Assembly (NCBI RefSeq): GCF_003815875.1
Contig: NZ_CP033924.1
Span: forward strand, 2,356,001-2,420,000
Source: Chryseobacterium lactis
GTDB lineage: Bacteria; Bacteroidota; Bacteroidia; Flavobacteriales; Weeksellaceae
DNA length: 64,000 nt
Direction: 5' to 3'
Positions within the stretch are counted from its first letter, which is position 1; each line of letters starts with the position of its first letter. Positions 42,636 through 51,476 of this stretch are shown here, piece by piece. Made by a program: the position numbers and the translations under genes. The notes under the pieces are model-generated. The model ran no database searches. It was not told the origin of the DNA and saw only the letters and a program-made list of their open reading frames with translations.

Positions 42636-44390
42636 TTAGTTTACACCGTGCATCATTTTCTTTAATATCGGCGAAAGCAGACCTAAAATTACCGAAGCAA
42701 TTCCACAAAGAACAACGAATACCATGAAGAATTCAAATAAATTATGAATTTCAAATCCTGCAAAAGTAGGGTTGTGTAATGGAAGTTGAGCTTTTTCAAA
42801 TGCAGCAATCTGATCAGCTGTCAGAATTACTTTTTTATCTAAAACATCCTGTAAGTTTACTCCAATTTCCTGTGCTTTTTTAAATTTATCACCTGTAGCA
42901 GGGATAAGAGCTCCCAATGAACCTGCTAATGCATATCCGGCAGCATTGGAAATAAAGAAAACACCGTATAATAATGAAGCAAATCTTTTTGGGGCTAATT
43001 TACCAACCAAAGATAGTCCGATTGGAGATAAACAAAGCTCACCACAAGTTTGGATAAAGTATAGAAGCATCAACCATTTGATCGCTAATAAACCTGAATT
43101 TCCCAGATCTTTTACGTTGTGTGCGATGATGAAATAAGAAAGAGCAATTAAAGCTAATCCCATCGCTTGTTTGAACGGAGATACCGGTTCTTTTCCTTTT
43201 GCTCTAAGCTTATCCCAACATAAACTGAAAGGAACAGCAAGCAGAACAACGAAGATACCGTTGAAAATCTGAACCATTGAAGGAGGCATGTTCCATCCAA
43301 AAATATTTCTGTCAGTCTGGTTATCCGCAATAAACGTTAATGAGGATCCAGCTTGTTCAAAAGCTGCCCAGAAGAAGATAATGAAGAATGAAACAATATA
43401 AATTACCCAGATTCTTTGTCTTTCAACCTTATTTTCAGCAGAAGACATAATAAGGAATGCTAAGGAAATACCGGCTGCATAGATGAAAGGATAAATAATT
43501 CCTTTAATCATTTGGCCCATTTCCACAGAATTGAATCCTAGTTCCCCTACAAGTAAATACCTGAATGCAAAGAATAAAACAACAAATATACCCACAGTTG
43601 CCCCTAAAAATGCCCCTGAGAATTTTGCTGTTTGAGATTCTCCCTCTTCAAAATCTGCCGTTGAATTATTTTTCGGTAACCCACCGATAGGTCTTCCTTC
43701 AGGAGTTACTACATATTTATTTTTAAGAATAAAGAATGTTACCGTTCCGATAACCATCGCGATTGAAGCGGCTAAGAATCCCCATTTGAAGGCAAAGATA
43801 TCTCTTACTCCAGTGGTTGCATCTTTTACATCTCCTACGTAAGGACAGATAAACTGACCTAAGAAAGCTCCGATGTTGATCCCCATATAGAAAATGGTGA
43901 ATGCAGAATCCAGCTTGGATTTCTCCTGCTTTGGATAAAGACTTCCCACCATTGAAGAAATATTCGGTTTGAAAAATCCATTACCGAAAATGATAACGAA
44001 TAACGCCAACCACATAATAAGCTTGGCACTGCTAATGTCTGCAGAGAAAGTTGAGGCACTGATGAATAATAAAAACTGACCGATTGCCATAAGGGATCCT
44101 CCTACGATAATTGCAAATCTGTTTCCGATGTATTTATCAGCAATAAAGCCTCCTAAAAGTGGTGTTAAATAACATAAAGCCAAAAATCCACCGTAGATAA
44201 TAGCTGCATCAGCTTCTTTTATTAATAAGGAGTTTACCATAAACAAGGTAAGCAACGCTCTCATTCCATAAAAGTTGAAACGCTCCCACATTTCCGTTCC
44301 GAAAAGAACCCATAATCCCTTTGGATGTCTGGAGCCCTTATTCTCTACAAATTCATCCGGTTTCGGACTCAATGCTTCAATATTATCCAT
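42636..44390 (-). CDS. POT-family oligopeptide transporter 2
   Basis: 584 residues. ExxER motif EMWERF (E33, E36, R37), GNGFFKPNISSMVGSLYP, GINIGAFLGQ and LCLSPIGLSLVGKL are conserved. A longer loop carries NNSTADFEEGESQTAKF (around 235), and a periplasmic or extracytoplasmic insertion of about 40 residues near the C-terminus lengthens the chain. It imports di- or tripeptides. Own terminator downstream. Confidence 0.95.
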   Translation of the reverse strand: MDNIEALSPKPDEFVENKGSRHPKGLWVLFGTEMWERFNFYGMRALLTLFMVNSLLIKEADAAIIYGGFLALCYLTPLLGGFIADKYIGNRFAIIVGGSLMAIGQFLLFISASTFSADISSAKLIMWLALFVIIFGNGFFKPNISSMVGSLYPKQEKSKLDSAFTIFYMGINIGAFLGQFICPYVGDVKDATTGVRDIFAFKWGFLAASIAMVIGTVTFFILKNKYVVTPEGRPIGGLPKNNSTADFEEGESQTAKFSGAFLGATVGIFVVLFFAFRYLLVGELGFNSVEMGQMIKGIIYPFIYAAGISLAFLIMSSAENKVERQRIWVIYIVSFFIIFFWAAFEQAGSSLTFIADNQTDRNIFGWNMPPSMVQIFNGIFVVLLAVPFSLCWDKLRAKGKEPVSPFKQAMGLALIALSYFIIAHNVKDLGNSGLLAIKWLMLLYFIQTCGELCLSPIGLSLVGKLAPKRFASLLYGVFFISNAAGYALAGSLGALIPATGDKFKKAQEIGVNLQDVLDKKVILTADQIAAFEKAQLPLHNPTFAGFEIHNLFEFFMVFVVLCGIASVILGLLSPILKKMMHGVN

Positions 44391-44470
44391 TTCTATTGTT
44401 AATTTTTGTTAAGACTGACAAATATAGTTTATTTTGGGTTTTTGGCAAGGTTTTAATTTTATTTTTAAAT

Positions 44471-44499
44471 AAAAAAGCTGCGGAACGATTCCGCAGCTT
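44471..44499 (-). terminator. Terminator of POT transporter 3
   Basis: AAGCTGCGGAA and TTCCGCAGCTT form a perfect 11-bp stem with TCG loop; T run on the minus strand. Confidence 0.93.
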
Positions 44500-44522
44500 G
44501 ATATTCGTTATAATATTAAGGA

Positions 44523-46178
44523 TTAATGCCCTTTTTCTTTCATGATTTTATTTAATCTTTTTAACATTGAAAGGCCTAAAAGTGTAGCAAATATTAACAA
44601 AGCGAAATTAACAAGAAAATAATTTGTTTTGTTTTCATAGCTGTACCAGGTACTGGCCAGAATTCCCGAAAGTTTATTTCCCACAGAGTTCGCTAAGAAA
44701 AATCCTCCCATCATCAATGCCGTAATCCTTGCCGGTGAAAGCTTGGAAACAAAAGAAAGTCCCATCGGAGAAAGACATAATTCCCCAATTGTGATCACTC
44801 CGTAGCTGGCAACCAACCAGAGCGGAGAAACTTTCACAGCCCCATTATCTCCCGCCATTACTGCTAAAACCATTACCAGACAGGATAAACCTGAAATGAA
44901 TAGACCCAGTACAATTTTTGTAGGGGTTAAAGGTTCTTTTCCTTTTCTTCGTAGAAGTGCCCAGAATCCAACAATAACAGGAGTAAGCGCAATTACCCAG
45001 AACGGATTAATAGATTGGAAAAGTTCCGTATTGTACAGGTATACCTTACTTTCCGGATTTTTCTCTAAAGCAGCACGTTGCTCAGCAGATATATTTTTAA
45101 AATAAACATCTTTACCGGTTTCCTTCCTGGTATCTCCGTTGTCATCTTTTTGAGACCTGAATTGATTGTCGTAAACAGGAGTCTCTTTGTTCTCATAACT
45201 TTTCCCGTCAACCATATAAATTCCTTCCAATGGTTTTTCAAGTGAAGCAGGAACACTTCTGTCTGTATAATAATTGGCCCATCTTGTTAAAGCAGTACCA
45301 TTCTGTTTGAAAACAGCCCAAAAGAACATACTGATCAGAAATACAGAAAGTAATGCACCAATAGATGCTTTTTCATCGGGTTTCGCTTTAAAATAAAGAG
45401 ACGCATAAAAGTAAATAACAGGAACACATGCAAAAATAAAGGCATCTGTACTGTCACTTCCAAAAATATTGTTAGGAATAAACCAACCGATGGCTCCGGC
45501 AATAATAGCAGGAACAAATACTTTAAGCATAATTTCAGAAAGCTTTGTATCACCTTCCTGTACAGGCTTCATCTGTGCAGCGTGGATATAATGTTTTCTT
45601 CCGATAGTAAAAATAACCATACCGATTAACATCCCAACTCCGGCAGTAATGAACGCTTCTCCCCAGCCAAATTTATTACGCATAAAAGCAGCAATAATAT
45701 TACAGATAAAGGCTCCGATATTAATCCCCATATAGAAGATGTTATATCCTGAGTCTTTATTGGCTTTATAAGGTTCTTCTGAATAAAGATTCCCCAATAG
45801 TGTAGAAATAGTAGGCTTAAAGAAACCGTTTCCGATAATAATTAAAGCCAAAGAACCGTAAAACAGCGGCAAATCTTTGAAAACTCCCATTCCTATATAC
45901 CCGGCAGCCATTAAAAAACCTCCGAGATAAATAGATTTGATGTATCCTAAAACTCTGTCTGCCAAAAAACCTCCAATGAAAGGAGTCAGGTAAGTAAGTG
46001 CAATATATGTTCCGAAAATGTCATCAGCAGTTTTATCAGGCAGTCCAAGTCCACCTTTCATGCCGGTAGGCTCAATAACATACAGAACAAAGATTCCAAG
46101 AATCAGGTAGTACCCGAAACGTTCCCACATTTCTGTAAAAAAGAGGAAGGGCAGGCCTTTAGGATGTTTAGTCTTCAT
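44523..46178 (-). CDS. POT-family oligopeptide transporter 3
   Basis: 551 residues from ATG 46178; an in-frame start 141 nt upstream would add a tail with no family match. ExxER motif EMWERF (E16, E19, R20), GNGFFKPTISTLLGNLY, GINIGAFICN and LCLSPMGLSFVSKL. A hydrophilic insertion of about 75 residues (around MVDGKSYENKETPVYDNQ) lies between helices in the second half, a feature of many Bacteroidota POT proteins. Imports small peptides with protons. Confidence 0.94.
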   Translation of the reverse strand: MKTKHPKGLPFLFFTEMWERFGYYLILGIFVLYVIEPTGMKGGLGLPDKTADDIFGTYIALTYLTPFIGGFLADRVLGYIKSIYLGGFLMAAGYIGMGVFKDLPLFYGSLALIIIGNGFFKPTISTLLGNLYSEEPYKANKDSGYNIFYMGINIGAFICNIIAAFMRNKFGWGEAFITAGVGMLIGMVIFTIGRKHYIHAAQMKPVQEGDTKLSEIMLKVFVPAIIAGAIGWFIPNNIFGSDSTDAFIFACVPVIYFYASLYFKAKPDEKASIGALLSVFLISMFFWAVFKQNGTALTRWANYYTDRSVPASLEKPLEGIYMVDGKSYENKETPVYDNQFRSQKDDNGDTRKETGKDVYFKNISAEQRAALEKNPESKVYLYNTELFQSINPFWVIALTPVIVGFWALLRRKGKEPLTPTKIVLGLFISGLSCLVMVLAVMAGDNGAVKVSPLWLVASYGVITIGELCLSPMGLSFVSKLSPARITALMMGGFFLANSVGNKLSGILASTWYSYENKTNYFLVNFALLIFATLLGLSMLKRLNKIMKEKGH

Positions 46179-46444
46179 ATAATCAATTTTCAAATTTCCC
46201 AAAATTAGCTTTTTAATTTCAATTGATAAAATAAATAATCCTTTCATAAACGATTCATGAAATAAATATAAAATTTTAACTCTACGGCCTTTTTTTCTTA
46301 ATAAAATAAACGTGTACAACTATCGTATGTATTGCAGATAAGCACTTGTACATAAAATATGCAATAATATTTCTCTTCAACGTGATATTTGTTTTCTAGT
46401 TTCGATGGTGTCAATAGTGACGAAATAATTAAAAAACATTTGTT

Positions 46445-46645
46445 ATGAAAAATTTAAAAAGACTTTCGAGAAACGATTTGAAAATTATCGCAGGTGGTTC
46501 CGTGGCTGATGATGAAATCACAAGTGACGAAAGTGGAGCAGGTTACTATAAGTGCTGTTCTAATAACAGTGATTCATGTAGTAGCTGTGTTAAGATAAAA
46601 ACTAAACCTGTATGTTCCACAGGGTCTTATCCTGTAGCTTGTTAA
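46445..46645 (+). CDS. GG-leader, cysteine-rich bacteriocin-like peptide
   Basis: 66 residues. The leader MKNLKRLSRNDLKIIAGG (1-18) has the LS-x-x-x-L-K-x-I-x-GG pattern of double-glycine leaders cut by C39-type peptidase transporters. The predicted core (19-66) begins SVADDE and holds six cysteines (37, 38, 45, 48, 57, 66), enough for three disulphides. Such peptides are frequent in Chryseobacterium and are usually labelled bacteriocin-like, without shown activity. A terminator follows at once, then two GLPGLI genes. No transporter or modification enzyme is in the window. Confidence 0.8.
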   Translation: MKNLKRLSRNDLKIIAGGSVADDEITSDESGAGYYKCCSNNSDSCSSCVKIKTKPVCSTGSYPVAC

Positions 46646-46652
46646 AAACAAA

Positions 46653-46682
46653 GCACCCTAAGTCTATTTTAGGGTGTTTTTT
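46653..46682 (+). terminator. Terminator after the GG-leader peptide gene
   Basis: CACCCTAA and TTAGGGTG pair, followed by TTTTTT. It overlaps an in-frame ATG at 46674, so that ATG is not the start of the next gene. Confidence 0.88.
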
Positions 46683-46697
46683 ACTAAAATTAAATAT

Positions 46698-47534
46698 ATG
46701 TATAGTTTCCAATATGTGTTAATTTTTGTTTTTTGTAGTGTTTCACTTATTTCTGCTCAACAATATCGTTTTACATATAGCTATACGTCTATACCTGATA
46801 CCCTTAATAAAAATCATATTATCAATGAAAATATGATTTTAGAGATTGATAAGGATAGATCTGTTTTTATTAGTCAAAAAAAAATAATTTCTGATTCTAT
46901 TATGAAGGAAGATGCTAAAAAAGGAATTATGACAATGCCGGATGAAAATATTAATACCAGATCTATTATTATTAAAAAATATCCAGATTTTAAAACCAGT
47001 ATAATAACAGATGAATTTTCGACTTCGTATAAATTTGTTATTTCTGATGATAGATCATTAAATTGGGTGCTTTCCACTGAAAAAAAGATGATTGGAAGTT
47101 ATGAATGTCAGAAGGCAGAATTAGATTTTGCTGGAAGAAAATGGACAGCTTGGTTCACAGAAGAAATTCCGTTTAATGATGGACCTTATAAATTCAAAGG
47201 TTTGCCAGGTCTCATTGTTGAGATCAAAGATGCATCAAACTCTCACTGCTTTCAACTTATAGGCATACAAAAAATAAAAGATAGCTATATTCCAACCATA
47301 ATTAATGAAAAAAAGAAATCAAGAAGCTTTACCTATACTGATTTCGTTAAATTTTATAAAGAATACCGTAAAGACCCAACTAAGGAATTTAGACAGAAGA
47401 CTTTGAGTGGAGACATATATTATGAATCAGAAGAAGAAAGACTGGAACATATGAGATTAATAGAAAACCTCAGAAAAGAAAGAATAAAAAAAGACAATAA
47501 TATTATTGAAATTGATTGGTTGAAGGATAAGTAA
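46698..47534 (+). CDS. GLPGLI-family secreted protein 1
   Basis: 278 residues from ATG 46698; an earlier ATG at 46674 lies within the terminator stem. Signal peptide 1-20 (SLISAQ). The family signature WTAWFTEEIPFNDGPYKFKGLPGLIVEI (GLPGLI at 168-173) is clear, with a preceding SYECQKAELDFAGR. The C-terminus is charged and helical. GLPGLI proteins are Bacteroidota-specific and of unknown role, often in multi-copy. Neighbouring genes are a GG-leader peptide and a second GLPGLI gene. Confidence 0.92.
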   Translation: MYSFQYVLIFVFCSVSLISAQQYRFTYSYTSIPDTLNKNHIINENMILEIDKDRSVFISQKKIISDSIMKEDAKKGIMTMPDENINTRSIIIKKYPDFKTSIITDEFSTSYKFVISDDRSLNWVLSTEKKMIGSYECQKAELDFAGRKWTAWFTEEIPFNDGPYKFKGLPGLIVEIKDASNSHCFQLIGIQKIKDSYIPTIINEKKKSRSFTYTDFVKFYKEYRKDPTKEFRQKTLSGDIYYESEEERLEHMRLIENLRKERIKKDNNIIEIDWLKDK

Positions 47535-47575
47535 AGTAATTGTATTTTTATTTTGTCAGAATATTAAACACATTT

Positions 47576-48394
47576 ATGAAAAACTTATTATTTATATTGC
47601 TGGGAACGGTACTATTTTTTCCCCAGAACAACAGGTTCATCTATGAGATGAAATACAAGAAAGATTCCACTTCAAAGCAGATTACCAGGGAAAACTACTA
47701 TCTGGATGTCACAAAAGAAGATATAGCCTACTATAACAGACTGAATTATATTAATGATTCAATATTCAGTGTTACCGGGCAATATATACCTGGTAGGCTG
47801 ACTTCATTTCTTGTCAAAAAGAACAATAGTGATGTCTATCAAAACTATGAATATATTGGGGATGTAAACTTTTATAAAATACCTGAAGAAGCCAGACAAC
47901 AATGGAATATTACGGATAGTATAAAAGTTTCCAATAATTTCCGGCTTCAAAAAGCTACCGCTCAATTTGGAGGAAGAAATTGGATCGCATGGTTTACTAA
48001 AGATATTCCAATGCCTTACGGGCCTTATAAGTTTAGTGGATTGCCGGGATTGATTATGGAACTGTACGATACCAAAAAGAATTATTATTTTAATGTTATT
48101 AAGAGTGAAAAAATTCCTGATGATTATAAACGTAATTCATTAAATAATTATATCCCCAGAGCAATTCCCGTTACTCAGAAAGAATTAAGTAAATTAAGGT
48201 TAGACCTCTATTCCAATCCCTTTAAATATGCATTTAATGGAGCATTAACGATTCCAGAAGGAAAGAAACTATTGCTGGATGACGGAACTGTTCTCTCAAA
48301 AGAAGAATTAAAGCCATCTGAAGCTAGAGAGCGGAAAAAGATAAAATCCTTTAATAACCCTATAGAATTAGATAAAGCAGTGAAATATCCTTAG
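47576..48394 (+). CDS. GLPGLI-family secreted protein 2
   Basis: 272 residues from ATG 47576, where the signal peptide starts (MKNLLFILLGTVLFFPQ). It carries the paralogous signature FGGRNWIAWFTKDIPMPYGPYKFSGLPGLIMEL (GLPGLI at 155-160). It is only moderately similar to the preceding copy outside that block and has a longer basic C-terminal region (KELSKLRLDLYSNPFKYAF). It lies 41 nt after GLPGLI 1 and is probably on the same transcript. Function unknown. Confidence 0.92.
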   Translation: MKNLLFILLGTVLFFPQNNRFIYEMKYKKDSTSKQITRENYYLDVTKEDIAYYNRLNYINDSIFSVTGQYIPGRLTSFLVKKNNSDVYQNYEYIGDVNFYKIPEEARQQWNITDSIKVSNNFRLQKATAQFGGRNWIAWFTKDIPMPYGPYKFSGLPGLIMELYDTKKNYYFNVIKSEKIPDDYKRNSLNNYIPRAIPVTQKELSKLRLDLYSNPFKYAFNGALTIPEGKKLLLDDGTVLSKEELKPSEARERKKIKSFNNPIELDKAVKYP

Positions 48395-48420
48395 TGGATG
48401 TGAATGTGTATGTATAATGA

Positions 48421-48455
48421 AAAGAACCCTTTCAAATTCTGAAAGGGTTCTTAAT
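48421..48455. terminator. Bidirectional terminator between GLPGLI 2 and the DPP-IV gene
   Basis: AAGAACCCTTTCA and TGAAAGGGTTCTT form a perfect 13-bp stem between convergent genes. Confidence 0.93.
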
Positions 48456-48474
48456 TTATTTTAAATATATAATT

Positions 48475-50604
48475 TTATAAATTCTCTAAAATAAAATCCG
48501 TCATTTTCTGATACAATTGTGGTCTTGTTTGTCCACCATAAATTCCGTGGTTTTTGTCCGGATAAGCCATGAATTCAAATTGTTTTTTATTTTGAATCAA
48601 AGCTTCAGAAAATTCCATAGAGTTTTGGAAATGTACGTTATCATCAGCAGTTCCATGGATTAACAGGAACTTACCTTTTAATAGATTAGCATATTCTGTG
48701 GGTGAATTTTTATCATATCCATCCGGATTTTCCTGAGGAGTTCTCATGAATCTCTCTGTGTACACAGAATCATAATATCTCCAGTTGGTTACAGGAGCAA
48801 CAGCAATTCCTGCTTTGAAAACATCTGCCCCTTTAGTCATAGCTAAGCTGGTCATATATCCTCCGAAGCTCCATCCGAACATTCCGATTCTGCTTTTGTC
48901 TATATAAGATTGATTTCCGAACCATTTTGCAGCAGTAATCTGATCCTCAATCTCATATTTTCCAAGGTTCATATAGGTTACTTTCTTATACTTTGCTCCT
49001 TTATACCCAGTTCCACGCCCATCTACACAAGCAACGATATATCCTTTTTGTACAAGGTGGTTGAACCACATTGCATTTCCATTGTCCCATGAATTGGCAA
49101 CCTGCTGTGAGCCAGGCCCAGAATATTGAAACATAAATAATGGATATTTTTTATTAGGATCAAAGTTTTTAGGCTTTATAATCCATGCATTCATCTGATC
49201 ACCAACAGCATTAGGAATTGTAATGAATTCTTTTTCAGAAAAATTATCAGCTTTAAGTTTTTGCAGCTGATCGTTATTATTCTGAAGCTCTTTTACCGTT
49301 TTACCATTTCCGTCTTTCAAAACATAAGTGTAAGGCCTTGAAGCGGTAGAAGATGTTTCGATGAAATAATTATAGTTTTTGCTGAAATTGGCAGCATTAT
49401 TTCCTTCTCCATTAGAAATCAGCTGAGATTTTCCACTTTCAATATTAACTTTAGAAACTACTTTGTTGATGCTTCCTTTTTCAGTGGTTTGAACATAGAT
49501 TTCCTTAGATTTCGGATTGAAACCATAATAATCTGTTACTTCCCAATTACCTTTTGTAATTTGTTTCTTCAACTTACCGTCTTTATCATACCAGTATAAA
49601 TGACGGTTTCCATCTCTTTCAGAAGCCCAAAGGAATGAATCATCTTCCAGAAATTCCAGAGTCGGACTGTCTGTTTCAATCCATTTTTCATCTGTTTCAG
49701 TGAACAGTTTCTGAACAGCCCCTGTTTTTGTATTGACTTTTAAAATGTCTGAAGCATTCTGAATTCTCTCCGAAGTAATCAAAACAATTTCATCCGGCTT
49801 TGCAGTTTGAAAAACATTCGGGATATAATAATTTTTGAAAGATCCCAGGTTAAGTTGCATCGTTTTTCCATTATCAAGACGATACAGCTGAGCCGAAACT
49901 ACAGAGTTTTTTTCTCCTGCTTTAGGATATTTATAACGCATTTCTACCGGATAAAGATTTTTTCCATAGATCGGAATATAAATTTCCGGAACCTGTGCTT
50001 CATCAGATTTTACAAATACAATTGCATCAGAATTTTTTGTCCATTCATATTGCTTTGCATGCCCGAACTCCTCTTCATATACCCAGTCTGCTAAACCATT
50101 TAGTATTGAGTTTTTCTTACCATCAGCAGTAATTTGTGTAATTTTTCCTGATGTTAAATCCTGATAAAACAAGTTATTATCCACAATGAAGGCTACTTTT
50201 GTAGCATCGGGTGAAAAACTTGGTTCCTGTACAGGTTTTCCTTCGTTCAGACTGATTACTTTTCCTGATTTTAAATCCTTTACATCAAATTTTCCTAAGA
50301 AAGAATGTCTGTAAATAGGCTGGCTGCCTACCTGTAAAAGAATTTTAGATTCATCATCAGAAAAAATATAACTTTCAAATTTCCCATCCACAAGATTGCC
50401 TTCTTTCTGAGATGTTTTGTAAGAATATTTTGCAATTCCTGTTGGTTCAATAACAAGATAATTATCACCGTTTTTCATAGAGGTGATGCCGGCAATGCTC
50501 TTGCCACGGTAATATCCTGAATATATTTTATCTAAAGTAATTTCCTGAGCTGACAAATTATGAATGGCAGCTACCATTGTAAGAGTTAAGAGTAGTTTTT
50601 TCAT
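48475..50604 (-). CDS. Dipeptidyl peptidase IV (S9 family), exported
   Basis: 709 residues from ATG 50604; another ATG 9 nt upstream would leave about 4 nt of 5' UTR after the promoter. Signal peptide MKKLLLTLTMVAAIHNLSA. An eight-bladed propeller carries DWVYEEEFG, the double Glu that holds the substrate N-terminus in DPP-IV. The hydrolase domain has GWSFGGY (Ser579), GTADDNVHF (Asp654) and KNHGIYG (His686). It releases X-Pro and X-Ala dipeptides, which the POT transporters could import. Confidence 0.95.
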   Translation of the reverse strand: MKKLLLTLTMVAAIHNLSAQEITLDKIYSGYYRGKSIAGITSMKNGDNYLVIEPTGIAKYSYKTSQKEGNLVDGKFESYIFSDDESKILLQVGSQPIYRHSFLGKFDVKDLKSGKVISLNEGKPVQEPSFSPDATKVAFIVDNNLFYQDLTSGKITQITADGKKNSILNGLADWVYEEEFGHAKQYEWTKNSDAIVFVKSDEAQVPEIYIPIYGKNLYPVEMRYKYPKAGEKNSVVSAQLYRLDNGKTMQLNLGSFKNYYIPNVFQTAKPDEIVLITSERIQNASDILKVNTKTGAVQKLFTETDEKWIETDSPTLEFLEDDSFLWASERDGNRHLYWYDKDGKLKKQITKGNWEVTDYYGFNPKSKEIYVQTTEKGSINKVVSKVNIESGKSQLISNGEGNNAANFSKNYNYFIETSSTASRPYTYVLKDGNGKTVKELQNNNDQLQKLKADNFSEKEFITIPNAVGDQMNAWIIKPKNFDPNKKYPLFMFQYSGPGSQQVANSWDNGNAMWFNHLVQKGYIVACVDGRGTGYKGAKYKKVTYMNLGKYEIEDQITAAKWFGNQSYIDKSRIGMFGWSFGGYMTSLAMTKGADVFKAGIAVAPVTNWRYYDSVYTERFMRTPQENPDGYDKNSPTEYANLLKGKFLLIHGTADDNVHFQNSMEFSEALIQNKKQFEFMAYPDKNHGIYGGQTRPQLYQKMTDFILENL

Positions 50605-50623
50605 TTCTAGCATTAATCAATTT

Positions 50624-50631
50624 CAAAGATA
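50624..50631 (-). promoter_or_regulatory. -7 box of the DPP-IV gene
   Basis: TAtcTTTG on the minus strand. With transcription starting about 7 nt downstream, the second ATG (50604) is the better start. Confidence 0.6.
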
Positions 50632-50725
50632 ACAATTTTATTAAAATGTGTAAAAAAGCTTTTCAAATAAGCGATTTGGCAAAAAAATTGAATATCATTA
50701 AGTATAATCAAATCAAATAATAATT

Positions 50726-51199
50726 ATGGAAACGAATGCATACAACCAGAAACTTAACCGTTACGTATTGAACGATCATGTCGTTTTTACAGGTTTTTCA
50801 AGCTTTAAAGATGCAGAAGACTGTGCGGCCAAAAAAGGCGGAGCTTTGGTGGAAGTAGGATTCAAAGATGGAAATGATAACCCGGAAATTACAGATGAAG
50901 CTGGTTTGATAGAAAAAAAACTTCATTACTATGTGTATGCAGGCGATGAATATAAATTTATCCATTCATCTGATCCCGGATTCAGAAAATACGCTGAAGA
51001 ACTACAGAAAATAAAGGCGAAAAATGATAAAACAAGCCCGGATGAAAGGTATTTTGCCAATTTTGAAATCGAAAATATAGAAGACCCGATTATTGTTCTT
51101 AAAAATGATCAGTTTCAATCGGTTACTTCAAGAGAGCGTTCAAAATATTTGAAACATGCCAGAGTTTATGAACTAGGGGTATCCCTGCCAAAATCTTAA
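50726..51199 (+). CDS. Conserved hypothetical protein
   Basis: 157 residues, soluble, no signal. I do not recognise a family. N-terminal METNAYNQKLNRYVLNDHVVFTGFSSFKDAEDCAAKKGGALVEVGF has a mixed alpha/beta pattern; the rest is rich in Asp, Glu and Lys. The DUF6496 gene follows after 10 nt. Both products are small and charged, as stress-response proteins often are. Confidence 0.7.
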   Translation: METNAYNQKLNRYVLNDHVVFTGFSSFKDAEDCAAKKGGALVEVGFKDGNDNPEITDEAGLIEKKLHYYVYAGDEYKFIHSSDPGFRKYAEELQKIKAKNDKTSPDERYFANFEIENIEDPIIVLKNDQFQSVTSRERSKYLKHARVYELGVSLPKS

Positions 51200-51209
51200 A
51201 AAAAATATC

Positions 51210-51395
51210 ATGAGCAAGACGAAATATTCAGAAAAAGCTCAGGACAAAGTAGGAAAAGTAATGCACGAATTTAAGGAAGGAAAACTAAAATCTTCTTCCG
51301 GTAAAAAAGTGACAAGCAGAAAACAAGCCATAGCCATCGGTATTTCTGAAGCTAAAGAAAAAGGATTAAAGGTACCTGCAAAGAAAAAAAGTTAA
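51210..51395 (+). CDS. DUF6496 small basic protein
   Basis: 61 residues: YSEKAQDKVGKVMHEFKEGKL, then SSSGKKVTSRKQAIAIGISEAKEKG, then a Lys-rich tail PAKKKS. This matches DUF6496, a Lys-rich family common in Bacteroidota and Proteobacteria with no assigned function; nucleic-acid binding is plausible from the charge. Co-transcribed with the preceding gene and followed by a terminator. Confidence 0.88.
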   Translation: MSKTKYSEKAQDKVGKVMHEFKEGKLKSSSGKKVTSRKQAIAIGISEAKEKGLKVPAKKKS

Positions 51396-51406
51396 TAATA
51401 AAAACC

Positions 51407-51442
51407 AAAAATCCGTGAAAGAATTTCTTCACGGATTTTTTA
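51407..51442 (+). terminator. Terminator after the DUF6496 gene
   Basis: AAATCCGTGAA and TTCACGGATTT form an 11-bp stem with a T run. Confidence 0.92.
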
Positions 51443-51476
51443 TGTCTTTAATATATTGGTGATTTATAATGAAAAA

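Noticed and set aside
50676..50692. Possible sigma-54 promoter TTGGC...TTGAA before the hypothetical gene
   Set aside because: The -24 GG is present but the -12 dinucleotide is GA rather than GC, so the match is not sufficient.
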